DNA from: Methylomagnum ishizawai
GTDB lineage: Bacteria; Pseudomonadota; Gammaproteobacteria; Methylococcales; Methylococcaceae
Assembly (NCBI RefSeq): GCF_019670005.1
Contig: NZ_AP019783.1
Location: 764,501-828,500 of the forward strand
Length of the DNA: 64,000 nt
Direction: 5' to 3'
The notes beneath the pieces were generated by a model. The model ran no database searches. It was given only the letters and a program-made list of their open reading frames with translations, and was not told the origin of the DNA. Every line of letters starts with the position of its first letter. Position 1 is the stretch's first letter. Below, piece after piece: positions 23,972 through 31,946 of the stretch. A program made the translations under genes and the position numbers.

Positions 23972-24298
23972 TCAAAACAGGGCGACCAGTTGGCGCAGGC
24001 GTTCCTGGTTTTGGGGGGAAATATCGATGATATGGAACCCCACCCAATACCGGCCCGGTTCCAGGCTGGTTTCGGCCCACAGGCTTTCGGCCCCGAATTC
24101 GGCCTGGGTGCCCTCAAGTTCCCCAGGGAGGTCCAGGGCCAGGGAATAAACCCGGTTGGCGGGCACGGCCTCGGGACACAGCAGCATCAGGCCGTCCAGG
24201 CCGACGTCGGCCAGATGGCCCAGCGCCACGCCGCGGTTGAGGTCGCGGACCTCCAGGGGGCGGGTCACCATTTTCCTCGGGTTTTTCCTTCTATCCAT
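23972..24298 (-). CDS. PilZ-domain protein
   Basis: A 108-residue single PilZ domain, a likely cyclic di-GMP receptor. The N-terminus has RRKNPRK, which fits the RxxxR half of the binding motif, and DVGLDGLML corresponds to the (D/N)xSxxG half, although the usual serine is glycine, so c-di-GMP affinity is uncertain. It converges with the methyltransferase gene with one base between the two stops. Confidence 0.75.
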   Translation of the reverse strand: MDRRKNPRKMVTRPLEVRDLNRGVALGHLADVGLDGLMLLCPEAVPANRVYSLALDLPGELEGTQAEFGAESLWAETSLEPGRYWVGFHIIDISPQNQERLRQLVALF

Positions 24299-24642
24299 CG
24301 TCGCCGTTCGCTTTTGGGTTATTGTTGTAAAGCACGCGCCCAGGCTCCACGTGGAGGTTTGAACAACGCCTGGGACATAAGGGTATCCGCGGCGTCGGCG
24401 GTCTTCAATCCCGCGCCCCGCGCCTTGTGCTGGAATGGCAATTGCTCTAAGGTACGCCGCTTTGCGAAAGGGCGGAAATCAAGGGGTTGGGGTCTGGTTG
24501 GGGACGCTTTCCGGCCACCCTGGTCCATCGCCGATGGGATTCCGCCAGGCTTCCAGGGCGGCGCGGACGCGCCCGCCCACCCTCCGGGCCATGCGCCCAA
24601 TTTCCCGCACCGCTTCCAGAATTCCATCCTAAGGAGATCATC
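24299..24642. other. Intergenic region before pyrophosphatase-like gene
   Basis: About 344 bases with no supported gene. It ends with the strong ribosome binding site AAGGAG (24631-24636), six bases before the ATG at 24643. A somewhat AT-rich segment near 24305-24345 may hold the promoters of the divergent PilZ and pyrophosphatase-like genes. Confidence 0.5.
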
Positions 24643-26520
24643 ATGGCCTTATCTCTCATGGCCTATGCGCACGAGGGGGCGCGGGCGGTCCTCGGCGACC
24701 GCCGTGCCAAGACCCTTGTTTTGTTGGGACTCGCCGAGGCCTTGTGCGCGGGCGGGGTCTTGGGTTGGGGCATGGCCCTGGCCTTCGTGGCGGGGTTGGC
24801 CGCCGTGGTCTACGGCGTGCTCGCCCTGCGCTGGATCGGCGCCAAACCCCAGGGCGACGACCTGCTGCGGCAAGCCGCTTCCGGGCCGGGGCGGGCGATT
24901 CGTTCCCGTTGGGAGGCCCGCTACCCTGGGCTGGCCAAGTTCGGCGGGGCCGGGTTCGTCCTGATCGGCTTGGCGCTGGGCTGGGCCGTGGCCTGGGGCT
25001 GCGCGCTGGGCGTGGCCTTGGCCGGGTTGCTGGTCTGGATGGGGGCCGAGGTTCCGGCCCTGGCCCGGCACCGCGCCGCCGAAGCCGCCCGTTTGGGGGT
25101 GGGACCGGCTTTCGCCGTGGTGTTGCGGGGCGGGGCGGCGCTGGGCGGCTTGGCGCTGGGTTTGGGGTTGTTGGGGCTGGCCGGGTATTACAGCCTGCTC
25201 CTGGCCGCGGATGCCCAGGAAGTATTGCGGCCCCTGGTGGGCGTGGCCTTCGGGGTTTCCCTGGTGGCCTTGGCGGCGCGGCTGGAGGCTTGGGCCGGGG
25301 ACGGCGCGGCGGTGGCTCTGGATTTGTTCGAGACGTATATCGCCACCCTGGTCGCCACCATGCTGCTGGGCGGATTGCTGGCGGTGGAGGCGGGCCGGGT
25401 GTATCCCTTGGTGCTGGCTGGCGTTGGCTTGGCGGCGGCCTTGGCGGCGGTCGCGCTCGCCCGCTTGGACAAGGGCCGCAAGATGGTCGAGACCTTGTAT
25501 CAAACCACGTTGCTGGCGGTGGGTTTGGCGTTGGCCGTGGATTATCCGGCGACCCTGGCGGCTTTCGCCGGTGGCGGCGCGGAGGTTTCGGCCCATGGCG
25601 TGTTCTTCGCCGCCGTGTTGGGCGGGGCGTTGGCCCTCTTGCTGGCGGTGCTGGCCGAATACCATGCGGACAACGGGCGGGGACCGGTGCGGCGGATTGT
25701 CGAGGCCGACGCCATCGGTCCCGCCGCCCGGATCGGGGCGGGGTTCGCGGTGGTTTTGCGTTCGACCACGGGGCCGGTCTTGGCGATTTGCGCTTGCCTG
25801 TGGGGTGCCCACCAAGCGGCGGGTTTGTACGGCATCGCCGTCGCCGCCACGGCCTTGGTGTCCCTGGCCGGGGTGTTCGTGGTCCTGGAAGCCTATGGGA
25901 GCGGATTGGACGGGCTGGCCGCGCGGGCCGGGTTGCCCAAAACCGCCCGCGACGCCACCGCCACCCTGGACGCGGTGGGCGCGGCGGCGCGACCCGTGGT
26001 CCGGGCTTATAGCGTGGGCGCGGCGGGCTTGGCGGCCCTGGCGCTGTTCTTCGCCTATGCCCGCGGGCCGGGGGGGGCGGTGGCGCTCGACCTCGGGGAT
26101 TACCGGGTCGTCATCGGCTTGTTCGTCGGCGGCTTGTTGCCGTATTTGTTCGGGGGCTTGCTGATGGAAGCGGCGGGCCGCACGGGCCGCGATATCCAGG
26201 AGGCGCTGGTGCCCGCCGCCTTGCCGCTGGCCGTGCCGGTCCTGGTCGGCGTGGCCCTGGGCAAGGCGGCGCTGGGCGGGCTGATGGTCGGCGTGATCGT
26301 GACCGGCTTGTTCCTGGCGGTCGCCGTGCTGATCGGCGGCGCGGCCTGGGAAAGCGCCAAACGCTATCTCGGCAATAGCGCCCGCGCCAAGTCCGGCCTG
26401 GCACCGGGGACCGATCCGGTGGACGCGGAGGGGTTCTACAAGGCCGTGGTCGGCCCGGCCCTGCCGCCCCTGATGAAGTTGGTCAATCTGGTGGCGTTGT
26501 TGGTCGTGTCCTGGTTGTAG
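24643..26520 (+). CDS. Membrane pyrophosphatase homologue lacking active-site motifs
   Basis: A 625-residue, very hydrophobic protein with about 14-16 membrane segments, homologous along its length to H+/Na+-translocating pyrophosphatases. Recognisable family segments: RAAEAARLGVGPAF with LRGGAALGG (143-168), DLFETYIATLVATMLLG (227-243), DAVGAAARPVVRAY (443-456), GLFVGGLLPYLFGG (492-505), GGAAWESAKRYL (565-576) and a C-terminal VGPALPPLMKLVNLVALL. Missing are the substrate loops: about 40 residues with the DX7KXE and DNVGDNVGD motifs are absent between 213 and 227, DNAGG is gone (EAYGSGLDG, 416-424), GNTTK is GAAAR, and GDTVGDPYKDT is replaced. It is normally started (AAGGAG) and well terminated. 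I infer a non-hydrolysing paralogue of unknown role. Confidence 0.85.
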   Translation: MALSLMAYAHEGARAVLGDRRAKTLVLLGLAEALCAGGVLGWGMALAFVAGLAAVVYGVLALRWIGAKPQGDDLLRQAASGPGRAIRSRWEARYPGLAKFGGAGFVLIGLALGWAVAWGCALGVALAGLLVWMGAEVPALARHRAAEAARLGVGPAFAVVLRGGAALGGLALGLGLLGLAGYYSLLLAADAQEVLRPLVGVAFGVSLVALAARLEAWAGDGAAVALDLFETYIATLVATMLLGGLLAVEAGRVYPLVLAGVGLAAALAAVALARLDKGRKMVETLYQTTLLAVGLALAVDYPATLAAFAGGGAEVSAHGVFFAAVLGGALALLLAVLAEYHADNGRGPVRRIVEADAIGPAARIGAGFAVVLRSTTGPVLAICACLWGAHQAAGLYGIAVAATALVSLAGVFVVLEAYGSGLDGLAARAGLPKTARDATATLDAVGAAARPVVRAYSVGAAGLAALALFFAYARGPGGAVALDLGDYRVVIGLFVGGLLPYLFGGLLMEAAGRTGRDIQEALVPAALPLAVPVLVGVALGKAALGGLMVGVIVTGLFLAVAVLIGGAAWESAKRYLGNSARAKSGLAPGTDPVDAEGFYKAVVGPALPPLMKLVNLVALLVVSWL

Positions 26521-26538
26521 GCCGACCCGTCCGCGCCC

Positions 26539-26565
26539 AAGGCCGACCGGGGGTCGGCCTTTTTT
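26539..26565 (+). terminator. Terminator of pyrophosphatase-like gene
   Basis: AAGGCCGACC and GGTCGGCCTT form a 10-bp stem with a GGG loop, followed by a T-run, 19 bases after the stop. Confidence 0.9.
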
Positions 26566-26571
26566 ATGGGC

Positions 26572-26598
26572 AAAAAAAACTCCGCCCGGTGGCGGAGT
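26572..26598 (-). terminator. Minus-strand terminator of LysR-CYTH-SRPBCC-CPBP operon
   Basis: ACTCCGCC and GGCGGAGT form an 8-bp stem; on the minus strand it is followed by eight T residues. It lies about 225 bp after the CPBP protease stop. Confidence 0.75.
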
Positions 26599-26823
26599 CA
26601 ACTACTCAAGGGGGAGGTAAAGAGAAACCGGTGCGCCGACCTGGTTGAGGTGTCCCGGCCTGGCCGGGAACTTGTTGCGCTTGGTGGGTAGTATTGCGGA
26701 ATCATGCAAATCAGAAAAATCGATAAATTTTATTCGATACATAAAACAGGCTTATCTATGGGGGCGGGAATGGGGCCGTGGGCCGCATGCCCCTACAGCC
26801 TAAAATCTCGTCGTGCCAAAGCG
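26599..26823. other. AT-rich spacer, no gene
   Basis: Untranslated 3' region of the minus-strand operon. The part around 26695-26760 is notably AT-rich, but I see no coding or clear regulatory element. Confidence 0.4.
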
Positions 26824-27414
26824 CTAGGCGCTCTGGCGGCGGATATAGGTCTGGGCCACGGCCAGGAAGGCCAGGAAATCGTAGATGGCGTGGATGAGGA
26901 TCGGTACCGCGAGGTTGCGTTCACCGCCGAAATCCAGGGTCCAGCCGAGATAGGCCCCGGTCAGCCCCGCCAGCAGGCCATATAGCGGTGTCACCCAATG
27001 CACCAGGGCGAATACCATGTTGCTGAACACCAAGCCGCCGATCCAGCCCCAATCCTGCTCGAACCAGGGTTGCAAGAAGCCCCGGAACAGGATTTCCTCC
27101 GACACCCCGGCCAGGAAGCCCAGGTACAGCAGTTCGGTCCAGTGGCAGCGGCACAGTATGGGTCCCAGCTTGCCGACCAGGAATTCCTTGATCTCGCGCA
27201 TCCCGGCGATGGGGAAGCGGTAGCTCAGGGCGAACAGCAGGTACAGCGGCAGCGTGCCCAGCATCCCCAGCAGCAGGCCGCCGGGATCGAGGCTCCAGGC
27301 GGACAGGGGATCGATGGCGGCCAGCCAGCCCAGGCCATAGGCCAGGACGATCAAGCCACCCTCGAAGCCGGTGGCCAGCCAAAGGAATTGGGTCTTGGTG
27401 GGAAGATAGGGCAT
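26824..27414 (-). CDS. CPBP-family intramembrane metalloprotease
   Basis: A 196-residue membrane protein of the CAAX-protease/bacteriocin-processing (Abi) family. The three motifs of the active site are present: SEEILFRG near residue 105, FALVH near residue 135 and HAIYDF near residue 174, within hydrophobic helices. Substrate unknown; such proteins process prenylated or small peptides in some systems. It is the last gene of a four-gene operon after the SRPBCC gene (six-base gap). Confidence 0.88.
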   Translation of the reverse strand: MPYLPTKTQFLWLATGFEGGLIVLAYGLGWLAAIDPLSAWSLDPGGLLLGMLGTLPLYLLFALSYRFPIAGMREIKEFLVGKLGPILCRCHWTELLYLGFLAGVSEEILFRGFLQPWFEQDWGWIGGLVFSNMVFALVHWVTPLYGLLAGLTGAYLGWTLDFGGERNLAVPILIHAIYDFLAFLAVAQTYIRRQSA

Positions 27415-27420
27415 GGGGGT

Positions 27421-27966
27421 TCAGGCGTCGTCCAGTTTCAGGCTGAGGTGTTCGGGGCGGGCGGGATCGCCCAGTTTGCGGGCCAGGGCGATCAGATAGA
27501 CCTCCATCACGCCGTGGTAGGACAGCACGAAGCGGTCGAAAAACCGCAACAGGGGGTGGTGGATGCTTTCCCATTCGGTGAGGGTGAGCAAGGTGCCCGC
27601 GCCGTCCGGCTCGAACTCGTAGGTCCAGGCGCCCGCCAACGGCAGGCCGTCGTTGTCGATCCGGGTGACAAGGCGGCGCGGCGCCTCGCATTCCACCACC
27701 TGGAAATGCACCCGGCCCAGGCGGCCACAGACCTCGAACCAACTCGGTAAACCCCCGTGTTCCGGCCCCAACTCGACCCGGTCTAAGCCCGGCCGCCATT
27801 CGGGATAGGCCGCGAAATCCAGGATGACCGCCCAGACCCGTTCCGGCGTGGCGGCGAGCCGGATGCGGCTCACCGCGCGGTGGGTCTTGGGGAGGCGCGC
27901 GCCGATATAGGCCGCGGCCATGGCGGCGAGGACGAGGATCGAGAGCAGGCTCAGGAACAGGTTCAT
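27421..27966 (-). CDS. SRPBCC-family protein with N-terminal membrane anchor
   Basis: A 181-residue protein. A hydrophobic N-terminal helix (MNLFLSLLSILVLAAM) precedes a START/Bet v1-like ligand-binding domain (IRLAATPERVWAVILDFAAYPEW near residue 39, then alternating beta strands and a final long helix). It would bind a hydrophobic ligand at the membrane; the ligand is unknown. It follows the CYTH gene by 43 bases. Confidence 0.8.
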   Translation of the reverse strand: MNLFLSLLSILVLAAMAAAYIGARLPKTHRAVSRIRLAATPERVWAVILDFAAYPEWRPGLDRVELGPEHGGLPSWFEVCGRLGRVHFQVVECEAPRRLVTRIDNDGLPLAGAWTYEFEPDGAGTLLTLTEWESIHHPLLRFFDRFVLSYHGVMEVYLIALARKLGDPARPEHLSLKLDDA

Positions 27967-28009
27967 GGGCGGAGTTTGCGCGGGGAGGGGCGCGGCGTGC
28001 GCCCTGGGA

Positions 28010-28486
28010 TCATGGAGCCCGCCAGAGCTTATAGGGATGGCTGGCGAGGCAGGTATTGTAGTAGCGGGGATCGTGGGTGACTTCCTCGCCCGCCCAGGCC
28101 GGTGGCGCGAAAACCTCGTCGGGGCTGCCGAGTTCGATTTCCGCGACCACCAGCCCGGCGTTGTCGCCCTCGAACACATCGATTTCCCAGGTATGCGGGC
28201 CGATGTCCACATAGTGGCGGGTTTTCTCGATGATGGGCTTGCAACTCAGCACATCCAGCATGTGGTGGGCGTCCCGGACCGGAATCTCATACTCGAACTC
28301 GTGGCGCTGCGCCCCGATAGTCACGCTCTTGAGATTGAGCCAGGCCCGTCCGCCCGCGACGCGGACCCTGACCGAGCAATGCTTTTCGTCGTTGAGGTAG
28401 CCCTGGCGGAAATGGGCCGGATCGCGGGCCGCGTTCCGCCAGCTATCGTCCACAACCAGGAATTTGCGTTCGATTTCCAGGTTCAT
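28010..28486 (-). CDS. CYTH-domain (triphosphate tunnel) protein
   Basis: A 158-residue single CYTH domain. EIERKFLV at residues 4-11 is the EXEXK signature, and the later VRVRV, EYEI and EIDVFEGDNAGLVVAEIEL strands supply the basic and acidic residues lining the tunnel. Related bacterial enzymes hydrolyse inorganic tripolyphosphate or other triphosphates. It starts seven bases after the stop of the LysR gene. Confidence 0.9.
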   Translation of the reverse strand: MNLEIERKFLVVDDSWRNAARDPAHFRQGYLNDEKHCSVRVRVAGGRAWLNLKSVTIGAQRHEFEYEIPVRDAHHMLDVLSCKPIIEKTRHYVDIGPHTWEIDVFEGDNAGLVVAEIELGSPDEVFAPPAWAGEEVTHDPRYYNTCLASHPYKLWRAP

Positions 28487-28493
28487 GCGCGGT

Positions 28494-29414
28494 TCAGTCG
28501 TTCTGCGCCCATTCTTCCCAATAGGGCTTGGGATGGAAGCGCTCGTGCAGGAAGTCCACGAAGGTCCGCACCTTGGCCGAGAGGTGCTTGCGGTGCGGAT
28601 AGACCGCGTGGATTTCCAAGGGGGCCGGGATGTAGTCGGTCAGGACGGCTTGCAGCCGGTTCTTGCGGATGTCCTGGCCCACCATATAGGTCGGCAGCAA
28701 GACCAGCCCCAAGGCGCTCAGGGCCGCCATGCGCAGGGCGTCGGCCACGTTGGATTGCATGGTGCCGCCGACCTTGATCACGGTGGTTTCGCCGCCCGGC
28801 ACGCTGAACTGCCATTGGTCGCGCGGCGGCAGGCTGGAATTGACCAGGCAATTGTGCTTGCGCAGGTCGTCCGGGGTTTTGGGCGAGCCGTGCTTCTTGA
28901 AATAGGCGGGCGAGCCGCACACCACCCGCTGCGAACTGCCGAGCTTACGGGCGATCAGGCTGGAATCCCGCAGTTCGTCCAGGTGGATGGCGAGGTCGAA
29001 GCCTTCCTCGATCAAGTCCACATAGGAGGCTTGCAGGATCAGCTCGACGTTCACGTCCGGGTAGATTTCGGTATAGGCCGCGACCGCCGGGGCCAGGTGG
29101 TAGGCCCCGAAGAACGGCGTGGCGTTCACCTTCAAGGTGCCGCGCGGTTCGGTTTGCAGCCGGGTGACGGCGATTTCCATCTCCTCCATCTCGTCGAGGA
29201 TCTGGAGGCAGCGTTCCAAATACACCATCCCGACCTCGGTTAGGCTGAGGTTGCGGGTGGTGCGGTTCAACAGCCTGATCCCCAGGCCGTTTTCGAGTTG
29301 CATCACATGTTTGGTCGCCATGGCCCGCGACAGGCCGAGTTCCTTGGCTGCCGAGGCGAAACTGCCGGCTTTGGCGACCTTGGTGAAGACCAGCATGCTG
29401 GTGAGTTTGTCCAT
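28494..29414 (-). CDS. LysR-family transcriptional regulator
   Basis: A 306-residue regulator with an N-terminal winged helix (residues 1-60, with FASAAKELGLSRAMATKHV as recognition region) and a periplasmic-binding-protein-like effector domain. It resembles the AaeR/CrgA subfamily. It heads an operon with the CYTH, SRPBCC and CPBP genes and is divergent from the DUF4440-like gene, which is a natural candidate target. Confidence 0.92.
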   Translation of the reverse strand: MDKLTSMLVFTKVAKAGSFASAAKELGLSRAMATKHVMQLENGLGIRLLNRTTRNLSLTEVGMVYLERCLQILDEMEEMEIAVTRLQTEPRGTLKVNATPFFGAYHLAPAVAAYTEIYPDVNVELILQASYVDLIEEGFDLAIHLDELRDSSLIARKLGSSQRVVCGSPAYFKKHGSPKTPDDLRKHNCLVNSSLPPRDQWQFSVPGGETTVIKVGGTMQSNVADALRMAALSALGLVLLPTYMVGQDIRKNRLQAVLTDYIPAPLEIHAVYPHRKHLSAKVRTFVDFLHERFHPKPYWEEWAQND

Positions 29415-29464
29415 AGGGCTGGGGGCTTGTGGTTATGGAAACAATTAGTAGAGTTTATTGGGCA

Positions 29465-29492
29465 TTGTAAACGAAATATGGTTTCCTATAAT
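29465..29492 (+). promoter_or_regulatory. Sigma-70-type promoter of DUF4440-like gene
   Basis: TTGTAA (29465-29470) and TATAAT (29487-29492) are 16 bp apart and lie about 43 bp before the start codon, in the spacer shared with the divergent LysR gene. Confidence 0.65.
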
Positions 29493-29534
29493 CCGCCTCG
29501 CTTCTATCCCGCTTGGATTTTTCGGAGAACCACA

Positions 29535-29990
29535 ATGAAACGTAGCTTAGGGCTATTGCTAGCTTTAGTCACTAGCGCCGGAACGGCGCGGGCGCAGGGC
29601 GACGACGCCCGCCAAATCGCCGAAACCAGTGCCGCGCAATGGAATGCCGCCTTCGCCAAAGGCAAGGTCGATGCCATCGTCTCGCTCTACGCCGACAACG
29701 CCATGCTGCTGCGTCCGGACGGGGCGGTGTCCAGGGGGGCGGGCGAAATCCGCGCCTTCTGGCAGAACGTCATCCAACGGGGCGAATACGCCATGGATAT
29801 TGTCAGCGTGACCGAGGACCACAAGGACACCATCGTCGCCACCGCCGAACTGTCCGGCGTCCAGACCCAGGGCGGGCAGCCGGTGACCAAGCACCGCTAC
29901 GGGGCCGTGCTGTACAGCGTCCTCAAGCGCCAGCCGGACGGCACTTGGAAGGCCAAGGTGCAGAAATGGAACGACGACCATAGGATCTAA
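29535..29990 (+). CDS. Exported SnoaL/DUF4440-like protein
   Basis: A 151-residue protein with signal peptide (MKRSLGLLLALVTSAGTARAQ) and an NTF2-like domain: AAQWNAAFAKGKVDAIVSLYADNAMLLRPDG near the start, then GAGEIRAFWQ. This cone-shaped fold binds small ligands; SgcJ/EcaC-type annotations are common for it, but no catalytic role can be assigned. The start follows GGAG at normal spacing. A strong terminator follows the gene. Confidence 0.82.
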   Translation: MKRSLGLLLALVTSAGTARAQGDDARQIAETSAAQWNAAFAKGKVDAIVSLYADNAMLLRPDGAVSRGAGEIRAFWQNVIQRGEYAMDIVSVTEDHKDTIVATAELSGVQTQGGQPVTKHRYGAVLYSVLKRQPDGTWKAKVQKWNDDHRI

Positions 29991-30055
29991 GCCCATGCCC
30001 GCTGGTGCGCGCCGCCCAGGAGGTTGTCCATGACCTCGGCTGATCGATTCCGATG

Positions 30056-30083
30056 AAAGAGCTTCCGTCGAAGCTCTTTTTTT
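30056..30083 (+). terminator. Terminator after DUF4440-like gene
   Basis: AAAGAGCTTC, loop CGTC, GAAGCTCTTT, followed by a T-run: a perfect 10-bp stem about 65 bases after the stop. Confidence 0.88.
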
Positions 30084-30270
30084 GCCCAAAGTTTCAAGGG
30101 CTTGCAAGGATTCCGCGAGATTTCCGCCACAGTCTGTCCACCTGGGAATGCTTTATCCGCTTCCGAGGCCGATGGTAGACTAGATTCCCTACTGTTTTGC
30201 TTGGAATTGCAGGCCCGTCCATGAACGGGTCGGCCTTAGTCAAAAACAACCTATGAAAGGAGTATGAGAG

Positions 30271-30852
30271 ATGACCCACGAACTTCCCCCGCTGCCCTAC
30301 GAGAAGAACGCCCTGGAGCCCTACATCTCCGCGGAAACCCTGGAATACCACTACGGCAAGCACCACCAGACCTACGTCACCAACCTGAACAACCTGATCG
30401 CGGGCACCGAGTTCGCCGATCTGTCCTTGGAAGACATCGTCCGCAAATCTTCCGGCGGCATTTTCAACAACGCCGCCCAGGTGTGGAACCACACCTTCTA
30501 TTGGAACGGCCTGAAGCCGGGCGGCGGCGGCGAACCCACCGGGGCGCTGGCCGAGGCCATCGATCAGGCGTTCGGTTCCTTCGCCAAGTTCAAGGAGGAC
30601 TTTGCCAAGACCGCCGTGACCACCTTCGGCTCCGGCTGGGCCTGGCTGGTCAAGAACGCCGATGGCGGCTTGGCCCTGGTCAGCACCACCGGTGCCGGCT
30701 GCCCCTTGACCGCTGGCCAGACCCCGCTCCTGACCTGCGATGTTTGGGAACACGCCTATTACATCGACTACCGCAACGCCCGTCCCAAGTATGTCGAGGA
30801 GTTCTGGAACCTGGTGAACTGGGATTTCGTCGCGGCCAATTTCGCGGCTTGA
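30271..30852 (+). CDS. sodB: Superoxide dismutase [Fe]
   Basis: Converts superoxide to H2O2 and O2. The 193-residue protein has the Fe/Mn ligands His27, His74 (WNHTFYW) and the [11 protein letters not shown] signature carrying the Asp and last His. The [19 protein letters not shown] segment with Gln70 near the metal is typical of Fe-SOD. A good ribosome binding site (AAAGGAG) precedes it and a terminator follows, so it is a single-gene unit. Confidence 0.96.
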   Translation: MTHELPPLPYEKNALEPYISAETLEYHYGKHHQTYVTNLNNLIAGTEFADLSLEDIVRKSSGGIFNNAAQVWNHTFYWNGLKPGGGGEPTGALAEAIDQAFGSFAKFKEDFAKTAVTTFGSGWAWLVKNADGGLALVSTTGAGCPLTAGQTPLLTCDVWEHAYYIDYRNARPKYVEEFWNLVNWDFVAANFAA

Positions 30853-30894
30853 TTCGACACCAGCCGCCGCGGTCGCCTTGACCGCGGCCACGGG

Positions 30895-30931
30895 GCCGCC
30901 GGGCTGTCCGCGAGGAAACCGGCGGCTTTTT
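30895..30931 (+). terminator. Terminator of sodB
   Basis: GCCGCCGG and CCGGCGGC pair over a 16-base loop and are followed by TTTTT. Confidence 0.75.
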
Positions 30932-30986
30932 CATGGGCGGGCGCTTGGCGGACAATAGCCGTTTTTGCCGCCGCCGAGTTCCGCCC

Positions 30987-31865
30987 GTGACGCCCGATCC
31001 CGCCCTTGCCGATTGCCTGCCCCGTTTGGCCGAGCGCCACCGATCCGGGGAATTGGGCGATGCCGTCTATGCCGCCGCCTATTTCCTGGCGTGGCAAATC
31101 GCCCTGCATGGCCGCCGCTACGCTTCCCGCCAATCCAAAACCGATCCCAAGCCCGAGGTCGATGCGTGGTTCCCGCGCTTCGTCGGGGATGGCGATGCGG
31201 CGTTGCGGACCGCGCTGGCCGGGGCGTTCGGGTGCCAGCATTTCCTGGGCGTGATTCCCAATGTGCCGGTGGCGCTCGCGGCGTGGCTGCGCGGCGACTG
31301 GCCCTTGACCCTGACGACCGCCATTCCCAGCCCGGCGGCCGTGCTGGACATGCAGGTGGCGGGCACCCGCCCGGTCACGGTCGTGGCCGATTATGCCAGG
31401 GCGCTGAAGCCGGTGCTGACCCAGGCCAATGGTTTCGCCTTCCTGGTCCACGATTTGGAACACGCCTACAAATTCTTCCACGATCCGCGTTCGCACCGGG
31501 CGCAGCGGCGGTTTTTCGGGCTGCTACGGGAGGCGGTGCGGGCGGGCCGGTTCGATGCCTACCGCCGCGATCCCGTGTTCGACGACCGCTTCGATTATCT
31601 GATGAGCGATATGAATACCCATGTGGTGCATAGCCTTAGGTTCCTGGGTGCGGTGTTGATCGAGTGCCTGTTGCGCCGCGAGGGCAAGGGCGGAAAGGAG
31701 GCGCTGTCGGCGGAGGCCGAGGCGGAATTGGTCGGTTTCCTGCGCGGTTTGGGCGAATTGTGGCGTTTTCCGTCCGGGGCGGGCGCGGCCTTGGGACGCT
31801 TGGTGCGGGGCGGGTTCGGGGAAGAGGAAGCGCGGTTGATCGAGGCGGCGGTGCTGGCCGGGTAG
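30987..31865 (+). CDS. Unknown protein with HDLEHA motif
   Basis: A 292-residue soluble, mostly helical protein that I do not recognise. I placed the start at GTG 30987 because the upstream in-frame ATG (30933) abuts the sodB terminator. Striking features are the histidine- and acid-rich VHDLEHAYKFFHDPRSHRAQRRFF near residue 162 and DMNTHVVHSL near residue 212, which could bind a metal. Cysteine is rare. The stop codon TAG is supplied by a palindromic repeat, and mepA converges from the other side. Confidence 0.7.
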   Translation: MTPDPALADCLPRLAERHRSGELGDAVYAAAYFLAWQIALHGRRYASRQSKTDPKPEVDAWFPRFVGDGDAALRTALAGAFGCQHFLGVIPNVPVALAAWLRGDWPLTLTTAIPSPAAVLDMQVAGTRPVTVVADYARALKPVLTQANGFAFLVHDLEHAYKFFHDPRSHRAQRRFFGLLREAVRAGRFDAYRRDPVFDDRFDYLMSDMNTHVVHSLRFLGAVLIECLLRREGKGGKEALSAEAEAELVGFLRGLGELWRFPSGAGAALGRLVRGGFGEEEARLIEAAVLAG

Positions 31866-31946
31866 CCCGGCTGGCGTGCGACGGAATCCGGGAACCCCGC
31901 CGCTCCGGCCAGGTTCCCGGATTCCGCGCTCGCTCCATCCGGGCTA
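31863..31946. repeat. REP-like palindromic repeat, copy B
   Basis: TAGCCCGG (31863-31870) pairs with CCGGGCTA (31939-31946) and CGGAATCCGGGAAC (31882-31895) pairs with GTTCCCGGATTCCG (31913-31926), giving an 84-base bidirectional hairpin. Both outer TAGs are used as stop codons, by the unknown gene on the plus strand and by mepA on the minus strand. It may also act as a terminator for both. Confidence 0.75.

Noticed and set aside
24649-26601. 650-codon open frame antisense to the pyrophosphatase-like gene
   Set aside because: Translation is dominated by Q, G, R and H with no family signature; the plus frame has clear mPPase homology and a ribosome binding site.
30933-30986. ATG 30933 as start of the HDLEHA protein
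   Set aside because: It touches the T-run of the sodB terminator and lacks a properly spaced ribosome binding site; GTG 30987 is preferred, though without strong proof.
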